Shown here: positions 25,801 to 37,622 of the stretch, piece by piece
Layout of the letters: every line of letters begins with the position of its first letter
How positions within the stretch are numbered: position 1 is the stretch's first letter
Assembly: GCA_016647705.1 (NCBI GenBank)
Contig: JAENRU010000485.1
Span: forward strand, 62,001-126,000
DNA: 64,000 nt
Reading direction: 5' to 3'
From: Eucommia ulmoides
Lineage: Eukaryota; Streptophyta; Magnoliopsida; Garryales; Eucommiaceae
Translations under genes and position numbers: made by a program
The notes under the pieces: generated by a model
What the model saw: only the letters and a program-made list of their open reading frames with translations
Told to the model about the DNA's origin: nothing
The model's database searches: none

Positions 25801-26064
25801 AGGGGGAAAAAAAAAGAAAATACAATTTTTTGACCAATTTTATGTGTTATATTTATTAAAAAAAATAGATATTTTGAATTGAAAGAAAATTAAAGAACTA
25901 CATGGATATTTATTACAATGATTACAATTAATATAAGTGAGAAATTAATCTTGACCCTCGATGTTGGTAGGAACAAGGAGATGAGAGAAAATGACAAATT
26001 TTAATTATGGTTGTTTTGAAACTTTTGTCTTCCACTTTTAATATTATATAATAAGATTTTAAAG
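22836..26064 (+). repeat. Tandem array unit B, right part
   Basis: Unit B resumes after the MULE and matches unit A from about 8385 to 11520, including the solo-LTR copy (23986-25695) and the GCACGCCCCCCAAACCACAG block near 23420. No gene is supported. It ends with GATTTTAAAG (26055-26064), the left target duplication of the next MULE. Confidence 0.75.
23986..25695 (+). mobile_element. Solo LTR-like fossil, unit B copy
   Basis: Second copy of the 9557-11170 fossil. It begins TGTAATACCCCGAAAATT and ends at a clearer CGGGTCGTTA block. It is about 1.7 kb, non-coding, and was copied with the tandem unit, so the original insertion predates the duplication. Confidence 0.45.
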
Positions 26065-26330
26065 GAGTTCTTAACGAATTAAATATATATTAAAAACTTA
26101 ATTTCTGAAAACAGTACGGTCGAAACTTATTTACGTAATGAGAGTAAAACGCATTTTCAAAATACGTTTTTCAAAAGAAATAAAAAAAAAATGAAAAGTA
26201 AAAACGCAAAACCAATTTGTGTTTTTAAAGAAACGCAAATCAGTTTTGCGTTTTTCAAAACCAAAAAAAAAAAAAAAAGTTTGAAAAACGCAGAAAGCTT
26301 CTGCGTTTTTCAAAAAAAAAAAAGAAAAAA
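26065..26330 (+). repeat. Left terminal inverted repeat of the 6.8 kb MULE
   Basis: Matches the reverse complement of 32500-32847. The inner part holds repeats of a GCGTTTTT box and its complement (AAAACGCAAATC / GTTTTGCGTTTT), so the end can itself fold. Confidence 0.85.
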
Positions 26331-26642
26331 AGAAAAGAGTAACAGTTAAGTAGCAGTGTGGTTTTTTTTTTTTCTTCAGCAGAGAGTCAGTGCAATCCAT
26401 GCAATTTTTTTTTTGTTTCAAGAGCGTTTTGTTTTTTTTTGCCATTTTCCCACCATTTTCCTCATTCATATTTGGCTTAGAAGAACCATTTTGTGATTAG
26501 TATGAAATGATTCAAAAAAAAAAAATGAAAATAATATATGCGTTTTTTTAAAAAAAAATTACATTAATTGAAATTAAAATAAAATTACATGTGAATATAT
26601 AATATATTTTTACAAATTATAATACATGTCGTCATTGAGTTT

Positions 26643-28953
26643 CTATGTACCATACCCCTTACGTCTGATGTTTCTCCGTTGCCGCCGTAAAGGAAGTGGA
26701 AGTTCTTTGGTGTCCTCTGTCTGGAGATGATCAACTTGAGTAATGTGTCTCAAGTCCATAGTAGATGGATATGTTGGTTCCTCCACGATGGGCAACAAAT
26801 ATTCATCATTTCGCTCCCATGGGACCGGCGACACGCGTCTTTGAATTCATCTGGGTACACCATGTGTCACACTAGGAACAGATACTGAGCTCGATGATGG
26901 AACATCCATCATTGGGGTGACAAATGTGTTACCCACTGACCATCCGGAACTGACGCCCAGTTCGGTACCATAATCTGAAAAGAAATTATCCATCCCGTAG
27001 GTAGATGGTCCGGTACTGGCGTCGTCATCCAACGGCGGATCTCGCATATCCAACGGTGGACTCGGCATCTGGTGTCCCGGACTAGGCATCTGGTGTGGCA
27101 ACTGCCGACGATAGGCACGTGAACGAATGTCGTGCGATAAGTATGTAACTCGTTCAAAATCTCCTGGTTGTCTTGTTTAAATTGCAAGTTCACTCATTCG
27201 CATCAGGTTTGAAATATCGGGTTCCAGCAACATAAATTTAATTACACTTAAGTAAATGAACATTACACAAAATAATAAATATATGTTCTAATTAAATTAT
27301 ACCTCTATCGTCGGACGACCTCCTACTGCATGATAGCCGAAGTTCAGTCGGTAAGATGGGTTCACTATGAACCGCCTTGTGACTCCCCAATACCAAGGCA
27401 TGTAATCATCAAATACATCTGTACCAGCCTGAAGGTTACTTAAATCTGGTGGTCGCCGGCTATCCCATGCTCGTATATGTGCCCCGTGCACTATCGACCA
27501 GTCTGTGCCAAATTTTCCCCTCCGGCTATTGAAATGCATATCTTTATATGTGTCGCTCAGCCAGGGAATTCCTTGGCAAAAACCAAACTGTCGTAGTGTA
27601 CGATGGGGGTAATGATACTCTACAATTTCGTAGCATATCAGGGGCACATACGCCATCCAAATTTCTTCTCCATCACGACAATATTGTGGTAATTGGTCCA
27701 AGAGGTCAGTTGGATACGGCATCCAAATAACCTTGCAAACAACATACAAATAAATTAATTAAATAATAAATATAATCATATATAAAACATCAGTAACATC
27801 TTACGTAAATCTATAACTGACCTCATAATTTTGTAGACGATCTAACTGATCACGATACACAATCAATACGTGCATCGACTCGCTATCTAAATTGAATGAT
27901 ACTTTCCAACTGTATGCAGTCATAAAAATTAATTATTACTACATGAAATGAAATATTTGAATTGCGTAAATATTTATTATATAATAACGTATCGAGACCC
28001 CCAAGGGGCGCCTGGGAACCTCATGTCCCCTATCTGTAGGTCACCCATCCAATCGCCAGTAGTAGAGAGAGACACGTGCCGTAGTCTCGGGAGTCGTTCC
28101 CATACCCAACACTGTAATAAAAATAAGGGGCCCGAAATTTTTTTGGTCTCCTTACGACATCCCTTGCACAGCTCTCGATACAGTACCGCTAAAGTTGCAC
28201 TGCCCCAACTATATTGATGCGACCCAAACATATCGCGCAACAGTGGTAAGTAAGCTAACTTAACCAAATTATTAGATTTATCAGACATCAATATTGTCCC
28301 GATCAATATCAGGCAGTACGCCCTAGCGTAACACTGCATAATGCCCTCATCGGCGTCGGCAGATACTCGATCGAAAGTGGACTGTAACCATTTCAGTTTC
28401 AGACAACCGCCTTTGATTTTGTCCTCCAGCGGTGTGTGACCAGGGAGGATTTGGCAAAGTTCCTGCCAACGTATGGTCGGTAATGTGTCATCAGACCCGG
28501 TAACTGGTCGTCCGTTCACGGGCAGCCCAAATAACACTGCTACGTCTTGCGGTGTCACTGTCATCTCACTAGTCGGCAGATGAAACGTATGCGTCTCTTG
28601 ACGCCATCTCTCAACCAACGCCGTAATCAATGCGTGGTCTAACTATTTTTTCTTTAACCGAAAGGCTCCATAAATTCCGACGGCTTGTATTAATTGTACC
28701 ACACGACCAGGTACATGGTTCGTCCATTCCCCTGGAAACCGTCCTACTCCGGAGCAATCAAGCCGAGAAGAATGCTGAAATATAAATTAAAAGACAATTA
28801 ATTTAAAAATTACTAAATAAAAAAAAAATTGAATAGACTGGGTAAATATTTTTTTAATATGACCTGCACTCCGCGTTCTTCCCAGACTGTCCCAGATCTG
28901 TGGTCTCTCTGCAAATAAAGCAACGACTGATTGACGGGACCAGGCTCAGCCAT
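26643..28953 (-). pseudogene. Plant mobile domain (PMD-C, MAIN-like) gene in MULE
   Basis: MAIN-like proteins carry a plant mobile domain. Host MAIN and MAIL1 act in gene silencing and meristem maintenance, and MULE-borne relatives are common. Start ATG at 28953 (MAEPGPVNQSLLYL). Exon 1 ends at 28864; exon 2 starts at 28774 and reads into DHALITALVERWRQETHTFH, LFGLPVNGRPVTG and FGSHQYSWGSATLAVLYREL. Further exons lie near 27832-27915 and 27303-27731 (WMAYVPLICYEIVEYHYPHR, FGFCQGIPW). The last runs to 26643 with a disordered Pro/Ser region and a basic RRQRRNIRRKGYGT tail typical of the family. A TAG (28643-28645) just before LDHALITAL breaks exon 2, and another stop may separate the two blocks near 26840. 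It shares strand and order with the upstream transposase gene. Confidence 0.82.
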
Positions 28954-29134
28954 AGCAGCAATAATCTGAAACTAAAATATGAAGTAGTAATATACGAAAT
29001 ATATTACAACACAATATACTAAACGACAATATACTAAACGACAATATAATACAACACAATACGAATATTGTTCCAACCATAAAGTAAATTAAAAATAAAA
29101 AATAAAAATTCTTGTCTCCATTACAATTGTTATC

Positions 29135-31824
29135 TCATTGGGGTCGGGATGGACATGTTCGCCTATCATGGCCAGTTTGAGAACACAACCCACACCGATT
29201 TGTCATTGTCCGCTGCGACACATCCATTTCGTTTCGAATGCAAGTGGATTTAGGTCGTCTGCGCTTCACAACTTGAAGTTTATTCTTGTTAGGAAGAAGG
29301 ATCGGAAAGTTAACCATCGGCCAATAGTCCTCGTGAATGATCGGTTTAAATGATGACTCCCAAACTTTCAGCAAGTTTGCTATTGTGTACTCATCAGCGA
29401 TGTAGCGAAACGCATCTGTGCCACAATACTCCGTCACCGCAAGCATGTGTGAGCATGGATATCTGAAAGTCTTATATTTCCCACAAGTACAATCAGGGTT
29501 ATCACCTAAAGTAACTTTGTGTGTAACAATACCACCGGACAACGTCTTTCTCGTTTTCACGTGGTAACGTGCATTCTCCCTATTATTAAATATATTTATA
29601 AATCAAATTAGATGATCAGTTAAAAAATATATATTACTAATTAATAAATTGCAAGTTAAAAAACCTTACCGATTGAATATTTGGACGTCGTATGTTTTAG
29701 ACTTCGCTTGGGATTTCTGAATTTTCTCAACAACATGTTTTACGTATCCCAAACCCATGCCCATATCCTTTAGAGCTTCCTGTCGATTGAGATCAAAGTA
29801 TTTGACCAACCTATAGAAAGTTATTGAAACGGCAGCTGTAATTGGGACATTCCTTGCACCTTTCAAACAGTTGTTGAATACTTCGGCATAATTGGTTGTC
29901 AACACGCCCCAACGTTTACCATTATCGTGTGACCTGGTCCATTTATCTTTGGCTACGTTATCCAACCATGTATACGCCCCCATTTTTATTTTTGCAATCT
30001 CTTCCATGATAGCGTTGTACTTTCGAACTTGTATTGCAGCACCCGCATTCCACGCAAGATCTTTTAGTTGTTGATTTTTAAAGATGTTATTAAAATTACT
30101 ACAAAGATGTCGCAAACAAAATCGATGATACCAAGCGGGCTCGTTCGGTTGATTAAGCCATAAAGTTCTTACTGCACTAAGAATGTCAGTTTGTCTGTCA
30201 GATATCAACGTGACCTCCGGCCGGTCTTTAACAATATGGCGCTTCAACATCAAAATAAACCAGGACCAACAGCGGTGGTCCTCCGTCGGTACCACCGCGA
30301 ATGCCATAGGATAACACTTATTGGACGGTGTCATCCCAATAGCGACAAGATCTTTCCTTCGTACTTACCATACAGATGGGTTCCGTCAATCGTGAGGACA
30401 GGTCGACAATATCTCCATCCGACCACAGAAGGTTCGAATGCCCAAAAGACCATGTCGAATGTCGAATAACCAACTGCAGCAGTCGGAACAATACTCCATT
30501 CGACAATTGTCCTAGGATTAAAGTGCTGCAATGCCGACATGAATTTTGGCAACTTTGGATACGATTCATCCTAATCGCTGAACAAGGTCTCGATGGATTT
30601 AGATCTAGCCAACCAAGCGTTTCGGTGGGAGATAGTGAATCCCCGAGACTCTTTCACGGATGCAACGATAACACCCATCTTCACTTTTGGATCCTCTTCG
30701 ACCTGTCCAAGTATCATGTCAGAAATGACACCCGAATCCAAGTTTCCATGATCCAATGCCGTATGATTATAGAAACACGTGTGTCGCCCATTGTACTGCG
30801 TAATCTGGAACATTCCGTGACTCTGTTTTAGAGTCGCCCGCATCCGCCACCCACAACCATGCTTGCATTTAATCGACCAAATTTTCTGGTTCCTCTCTAC
30901 CACACAATATTCTTTATTTTTCATAACATGATAATATTTCACGGCATTTTGAATATGTTTCTTGTCCTTAAAGACCATGCCACAATTAAATTCGTCCATT
31001 TCCGGGGTCCAAAAATTCTTTCGCAACTTTGGCTCATATTTTGCTATATCATCATCATCACCCCATTCCAGCTGATTATAGAATGAAGGAACCTTGTGTA
31101 ACGGTAATTGTTCACTCTCATCCATTGTCGGCTCGACATCCATATCTTTATCTTCATCTTCATCCCCACCATTCTCATCTTCCTTTAACGCAAAAGCACC
31201 ATCTAACTCTGTTTGTTCAACATCGTGAAAACTATCGACTGTATTCGTCCCACCCTCCATATTCTCGTGCGGTGGAGCGGCAGAACTGGTGCCTGAATCA
31301 TGATCAATCACTATGTGGGGATGATATTCTTCAGGAATGTAAGGCGATCGGTGAGTGTAACTGGATTGAACAACTTGAGGGTCAAGCATAGGATATAACG
31401 CGGTAACATGAGGATTGAAATTTTGACTTAAAAATTGGGTAAAAAGACCAAGTTGAGAAGAAAATATTGGAGCGTGATTAAAAGCTCGTTCTACCTCCAC
31501 ATACACCTCAACACCAAGTAGTGAGGGCACCCTAAGAGGTAATTGAAGCACATGGTCTAATGCCACATCGTCACCGATTGAATACAACATGTGTCTATAA
31601 TTTCCAGGACCAATAGTAGCTGTCGGCAACCTACATTGTAACTTTAAAGTTCCATCAACTCCATCCTCGAATATATATGGTCATAACATCGCAATTAATT
31701 CGTTTAACGTAATCCCCCGACAAACATCCAACGATTTGACCGTAGACATGCTATATGACACTTCAAACTTAGTTTCTTCTAATATCTTTACACCCCAATA
31801 CAAATATAATGTAACATTCTCCAT
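29135..31824 (-). pseudogene. MuDR-type transposase of the 6.8 kb MULE, nearly intact
   Basis: Best start is the ATG at 31822-31824 (MENVTLYLYWGV). After a variable acidic N-terminus comes the MuDR DNA-binding domain (GMVFKDKKHIQNAVKYY, then KCKHGCGWRMRA). The catalytic core has Asp in LTIDGTHLYGKY, Asp in TLISDRQTDI and Glu in NYAEVFNNCLKG. A 90-nt intron (29580-29669, GTAAGG...ATAG) precedes the SWIM finger CTCGKYKTFRYPCSH and the zinc knuckle CGLCSQTGHDRRTC at the C-terminus. Visible damage: a TGA at 31681-31683, a TAG near 30569 (probably a former Trp) and a one-base frameshift after YGKYEGKIL near 30345. All catalytic residues remain, so inactivation looks recent. Confidence 0.9.
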
Positions 31825-32499
31825 TTCAAACAACTACAATTTCACAAATCAAAATAAAACATGTAACGTATTATTATGATTATCAATTATATTACTAAAA
31901 AAAATTAAATTGTCCAATCTACCTCATAAAAACCGAAATCCTTATATATATAAATATACACACACACACATATACACAAAATAAAACCGAAAAAATGGGA
32001 AAAAAAAAAAAAAAAAAACCGAAACCCCTAAAAGAAAAAAATTGTTTTACATCTACATTTCTAGATCTAGATTTACATTACAAAAAAACTATTTCCAAAT
32101 TATATAAATCTAGATCTACATTACGAAAAAACCGAAAATAAAAATAAAAATTGGTTTACTCACCAAAATGAGACAAACAGTAGTGGAGGAGCTAGATCGG
32201 CGGCGGATAAGTGGGTGACGGTGACGGAGGGCTGATATATCTACATTTCCAAAAAAAAAAAAAAAAAAAAAAAAAAGCAAAATAAAAATAAAAAATCCAT
32301 ATCTCGTATACACACACATACCCGACAGACGACGACCGGACGGCCGGAGAAGCGACGGCGGCAGATCGGCGGAGCGGCAAAGCAGTTCACTGTTATTTTT
32401 TTTCTTTTTCCCTTCTTCTGTGTTTTTACCCTAGCGAAAACGACGATAGTGAAAACGACCAAATTAGGAAGAAGAAGGGGCCGGTGGAGCAGTAACTGA

Positions 32500-32847
32500 A
32501 AAACGCAACGCAGAACGCTTCTGCGTTTTCACTTTTCAGACTTTTTTTTTTTTTTTTTTTGGTTTTGAAAAATGCAAAACCAATTTGCGTTTCTTTAAAA
32601 ACGCAAATCGGTTTTGCGTTTTTACTTTTCATTTTTTTTTAATTTCTTTTGAAAAACGCAAAACTGATTTGCGTTTCTTTAAAAACGCAAATCAGTTTTG
32701 TGTTTTTAACCTCACCCCGGTTTTTTAAATGCGGTTTTCGAAAAACGCAAATCGGTTTTGCGTTTTACTCTTATTCCGTAAATAAGTTTCAACCGTACTG
32801 TTTTCAGAAATTAAGTTTTTAATATATATTTATTTGGTTAAGAACTC
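32500..32847 (-). repeat. Right terminal inverted repeat of the 6.8 kb MULE
   Basis: Reverse-complement partner of 26065-26330, with several extra copies of the GTTTTGCGTTTTT box. It is longer than the left arm, apparently by expansion of that box. Confidence 0.85.
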
Positions 32848-33500
32848 GATTTTAAAGTATTTCTTATTTTTAACCTAATTAGAAACTTACTCTTTTTTAA
32901 ATTGATGAGATTTTCTTGATAAAAAAACAAATGGATTTGATGGAGTTATCTTAATATCTGGGTATTTTGTTAAAATTAAGTGTTAATTGCTTTTTATCCC
33001 TTCTAGTTTGATCTTGTTCCATTTTGTCCCTTCTACTTTAAAAGCACAAACTTTATCCATTTCTACTTCGAATAAATTTAAAGACAATTTTTTTTTTAAC
33101 TTAACTAAATTGTTAAAAATGACTAAAATTAAATTTTCAAATAGACAAAACGATCATTTATTTTGATTTGGGATAATTCAGTGGCAAGTATTTTCTTTCA
33201 CCTTTCATTTTAAAAAAGTCCTATGTGCAATTGCAAGTTGTGTTTTAATCCCTACCTATTAAAAAATATGGGAGACCCAATATATGTGCCTGTACTTGCG
33301 CAGTTAAATGTAACTAGTTTGTATGTAAAATACTTGTTAGATGTAACAAATACTACTGTAATTTATAACATGTAAATAATTTGTGTGTAAAAATTTATTA
33401 GATGTAACAAATATTGCACAAATACATGTAATTTTGTAACATGTAACTAATATTACACAAAATACATATAACTAATATTAAACTAATATTTGCATGGAAT
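32848..33500 (+). repeat. Tandem array unit C, left part
   Basis: Starts with the same TTTTAAAGTATTTCTTATTTTTAACC block as units A and B and follows unit A to about 33340 (TGTGCAATTGCAAGTTGTG). It then becomes TGTAAC/TACATGTAA-rich. A LINE interrupts it at about 33505. Confidence 0.7.
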
Positions 33501-33504
33501 ATTT

Positions 33505-35528
33505 GTTTGATAAAGGTGCTTAAAGAGTATCAATTAGCTTCTGGTTAGCTTGTGAGTGCTCCGAAAAGTAATTTCTATTTACATCATAATTGTCCAAATG
33601 CGCGTCGCCTAGCTATTGTTCTTTCAACCGGTTTTCGTCAAGGTCCCCTTCCTTCTACTTATCTTGGTGTGCCCTTGACCTACGGTCATCTTACAACGAG
33701 TCATTTCGCTGGTCTTATAGAAAAAGTGACAAAGAAAATTGATGGGTGGAAAGCTAAGTTTTTCTCTAATGGAGGTAAACTTGTTCTTCTGAAACATGTT
33801 TTATCTTTTTTCCCTCTTTATCTTTTGGCCTCTACCTGTGTTCACAATAGTATTCTAGAGGATATAGAATCCATGTTTGCGAATTTCTTTTGGGGTCACT
33901 CGGATTCTGGAAAGAAAAGGCACTGGGTAGCTTGTCATAAAATCTGTCAAGATACCTCTTCCGGCGGATTTGGTCTTCGTAATCTAAAGGATATGAAGCT
34001 GGTCTTTTCTCTCAAACGGATTTGGTCTCTGTTGAAAAGAAGTTCTCTCTGGTGTGATTTTATGCTCTCCAAATACACTAATAATCTCCCGTTATTGCTG
34101 TGGAAATAACATATTGGTAGTTCTAAAATTTGGAAAGATAGTTTGTTGGCTAAAAATATTTTTCTGCATTTATCAAAATGGAAAGTTGGCAATGACGAAC
34201 TCACTAGTTTTTGGCATGATGATTGGGGCCTTGGTATCCTTGCTAATGATCTTCAATTTATCAACTCTTTGTCTTCTGTCAAAACTTACTTACAGGACAA
34301 GAAATGGTTGTCCCCAGATTTGGAGGTTGATGCTTAGGATTTCTTGGAGGGCTCTCTTCCTTTATTGTCTTCGGACTCTAATTCTCTCATTTGGCTTCCT
34401 AGTGTTAATGGTGTCTTCTCCATGAAATCGTCTTGGAGGGAAATTAGTGGTAGGTGACCCCGGTTGATCATTATTCTATTATTTGGAGTCTGCGCTTTCC
34501 TTTGAAGATTAAGATTTTCATGTGGTGGCTTTTGAAGAATAAAATTGCAGTTGATGACATGATTCAGAAAATGGGAGTGCTATTGGTGTCAAGTCGCCAT
34601 TGCTGCATCGTTCGATCCACATAAAATCTCCAACATCTTTTTCTGGACAGTGAGGTTGCTTTTAAGGTTTGGCATCATTTCAGCTCCATATTTAATGTTC
34701 CTTTTATCCCTCAGTCTTTAATACACGTTATTAAATTGTGATGGAGCAGATTAAAATGGAGTTCTCAGTTTTAAAAAATAGGTGCGTTGATTCCGTTGTT
34801 GATTTGCTGGGAAATATGGTTAAACTGGAAACGTGAAACTCATGATAATATTTCCCTGTCTGATAAATGGATTATTCTTAAAGTCAGGAACTGGGTAAAA
34901 GAGTGGAGTCCTTTGACTAAATCAAAGTTGGCTTCATCTTCTTTTGGGATTCATTCTTTGGTTCTTTTGGGCTGCTCGATTAAGCAGGTTATTCGTCGAC
35001 GTTTGCTGCTTTGCTGTTGGTCCCATCAGTCTGAGGGCAGCTTCAAACTCAAGGTGGATGGTGCTTTGAAGAGAGAGACCATGACGTCTTCTTGTGGTGG
35101 TATTGTTCGAGACAATAATGGGGCTGTTAGTTGGGCCTTCTTTTCACTCCTTACTGAGTTCCATGGATTGTTCTTGGGGATCCAAGAAGCTCTGTGTTTG
35201 GGCTAACTTCCTCTTCTGGTGGAAAGCGATTCGCTAGCATTGGTTCATTCAATCAAGAAGAACAATCTCGTCTGGTCAATTGCCTATCTTTGGAACACAG
35301 TTCGGTTTTGGCTACTCTCTTTTGATATTCAGATTTCTCATGTTCATCGAGAATGTAATTTTGTTGCTGATAGTTTTGCAAACATTGGCTCAACTAGTCC
35401 TATATATAGTCAATTACCTCACATCGTAAGTTCTTATGTTCATGATGATTAAGTGGGTCTCCCCCGTCTTATGTTGTAATTTCTCCAATTTAGTAATAAA
35501 GAGATCATTATATTAAAAAAAAAAAAAA
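33505..35528 (+). mobile_element. 5'-truncated L1-type LINE with RNase H and poly(A)
   Basis: Starts inside reverse transcriptase at the LKEYQLASG region, then STYLGVPL, the WKAKFFSNGGKLVLLKHVL helix and FFWGHSDSGKKRHWVAC (33552-34109). The zinc-ribbon linker follows (FWHDDWGLGI, near 34205), then an RNase H domain with LKVDGALKRE (near 35050), VESDSLALVHSI (near 35220) and HVHRECNFVADSFAN (near 35340). An AATAAA-like signal precedes the A14 tail at 35513-35528. Several stops and frameshifts split the frame, for example after LLLWK (34107), LEVDA (34337) and EALCLG (35203). Target duplications are unclear. It is dead by truncation and by point damage. Confidence 0.88.
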
Positions 35529-36150
35529 GTTTGTAGCTAATATTTACTATAATTCAAATTTACTCCTCAAATTCTCTCTACAATCTCTGCCGTGCATATG
35601 CGAGAATAAAACACAAGTAAAACCTACTTTAAATGATTAAATAAATTGGATGAAATTAGAGGTGTGTTTTTTTTGTTTCCGTTCTCATAAATTAAAATAA
35701 ACAATTTTAAAGTAATAGATGTTACCCAATACGTTTCTATTCTTGAAATACTCCAAAATAAAAATAGAAAAACAAAACAAATAATTTAAAATAATAGCCA
35801 TTACCAAATACGTTTCTATTCTTTAAATACTCCAAAATAAAAATAAAAAAACAAAACAAATAATTTTAGAATAATAGCCGTTACCAAATATGTTTCTATT
35901 TTTAAAATATTTAAAATAATTAAATAAAAAACAAACCCTAGTCAACGCGACCTAAAAGTTTAGTCTTATCTCGTGGTTTCACTAAATTGCCCAAATTCTA
36001 GCCATTCAATTATGCGGAGCTTTGTTCCCAACTGAAGTGAAGTCTTTGTTGTGTTCGTTACGTCAACACAAAATAAATGGCCATGGGCCCATCTTCAATT
36101 CTCAAGTTCGCAAACCTAAATTGACTCTTTTAAGTGGTTATTGGCTTCCA
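35529..36150. repeat. Rearranged remainder of array unit C
   Basis: After the LINE, 35690-35930 matches the AAATACTCCAAAATAAAAATAG block of units A and B (8650-8830), here tripled. The next part (35960-36110) matches 9020-9170 in the opposite orientation, including the GGCCATGGGCCC block. The array therefore ends in an inversion or a second rearranged copy. Confidence 0.6.
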
Positions 36151-37591
36151 AGAAATTTAAGAAGTTGAATATTTATCTTTAAGTTGTGGCTAATAGCACC
36201 TAGGGGTGTGCATCGGTTCGTTGGGTGGATTTGAGATCCGACCCGAATGTATCGCATCAGGGATTTTTGGATTTGATTTCGATCGATGAACATGGAAATC
36301 CGATGTTTTTTAGTGTTGTTGGATTCAGATCAAGTTCGGTCAGAAGGAGACTAGAAACAACAACATTTAACAAATACAAAACAGAAATAAACAGGGCATT
36401 GGAATTTAAAACAAAACTTAGATAGATTTAATAGAAACAAAGCACAAATCGGACTATAACAAAACTTATAACAAATTCAATAGAAACAAATAAGTTATTA
36501 TAACAAAACTTAGAACAAATTCAGTAAAAAAGAAAACAAAACTACTAATCAAACTAGACCTTAGACAGAAACAAAAACACTAATTTTGCATGCTCACAGT
36601 TGACGTTGTTGTTAACAATTGCCCATACATATTCTCCAACTACTATTCTTCAGACGGTAAAACCAATTATCAAGATGATGCACATGGGAATCGGAGATGT
36701 GAATAAAAAATTAAGGTTCTCATGATAATAAATCTAGATAAGAATCGAAGAAATATTGGGAAGAAAATGAAGAATCGAAGAAGAAAAGGCGAAGAACGAA
36801 GGGACTGTGGGAAATGGGTAGAAGGAACGGCAAATCTCAAGACTGGAGAAGAGAAGAAGAGTAGAGAATAGCGGCGAACTAGCGGAGTGAACATCAACTT
36901 GAGACAAATACAAACTGAATCAAACGAAATAGAAGTACAACTATGTAAAATTATTTTGCATCTTGATGCACCCCAAAAATTGAGATCCAATAAAAAATGC
37001 TTATTTAAAAACATCTTTGGATTATTTTTTTTTGAAATCTTATTATTTTGAAAATAATGATTTGGGGATTTTTATGCACCTTGTTTTTTTTTAAAAATAA
37101 AATAAAAATATTTGGGCAAAAATTAAAAGAAAAAAATAGTCACCTAGTATTGAGTTAAATGGTGTGCTAAGTTACCGAGATTTTTTAAAAATATTTTTTT
37201 ATTTAGCCAAAAATTTTACTCCAAAAAATAAATAGTCTAAACAAAAAATTCTAAAATTCGGAGGTCAGTTATGCTCGAAAAAGGTGTTAGGTATCCCAAG
37301 ATACCCACTCGAAAGGGGTACTTTTGTCTAAAAAATCTTGAATTAAACTAAGTGTAGGTGGATAAATTTTGGTCCTTAAAAATATTTTTTTTCCAATTTT
37401 TTAAACCTTTTTTTAGTAAAAATAAATAAATAAAGCAAGCAAAAATATCCCTTCTTTGTGTCCACCACTCGATTATGCTTGAAATGGACAGGTTTTGGCC
37501 CGAAGTTTTGAGGTAGTGAACTTTAAGGTTCAGTTAATTTGCTAGAGGGAAGATGACAAAAACACCTTTAATGTAATGTGATTTTTTTTTT

Positions 37592-37622
<31 letters not shown>

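Larger units (their letters stand above)
26065..32847. mobile_element. MULE with MuDR transposase and PMD/MAIN-like gene, 6.8 kb
   Basis: GATTTTAAAG target duplications (10 bp as read, 9 typical of MULEs) lie at 26055-26064 and 32848-32857. The intact site is kept at 11518-11527, the unit A/B junction. Long inverted ends begin GAGTTCTTAAC and share TTAAAAACTTAATTTCTGAA and further blocks over 250 bp or more. Both genes lie on the minus strand: transposase (29135-31824) and plant mobile domain protein (26643-28953). Each needs only a few changes to be whole, so this copy looks younger than the 10.3 kb MULE. Confidence 0.93.

Noticed and set aside
26131-26469. Phe/Lys-rich minus-strand frame at the left end of the 6.8-kb MULE
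   Set aside because: It lies in the inverted repeat and its homopolymers, with no recognisable protein.
36225-36425. 66-codon frame starting MDLRSDPNVSHQG
   Set aside because: It follows the GGTGTGCATCGG-type repeat sequence; no family match and no splice context.
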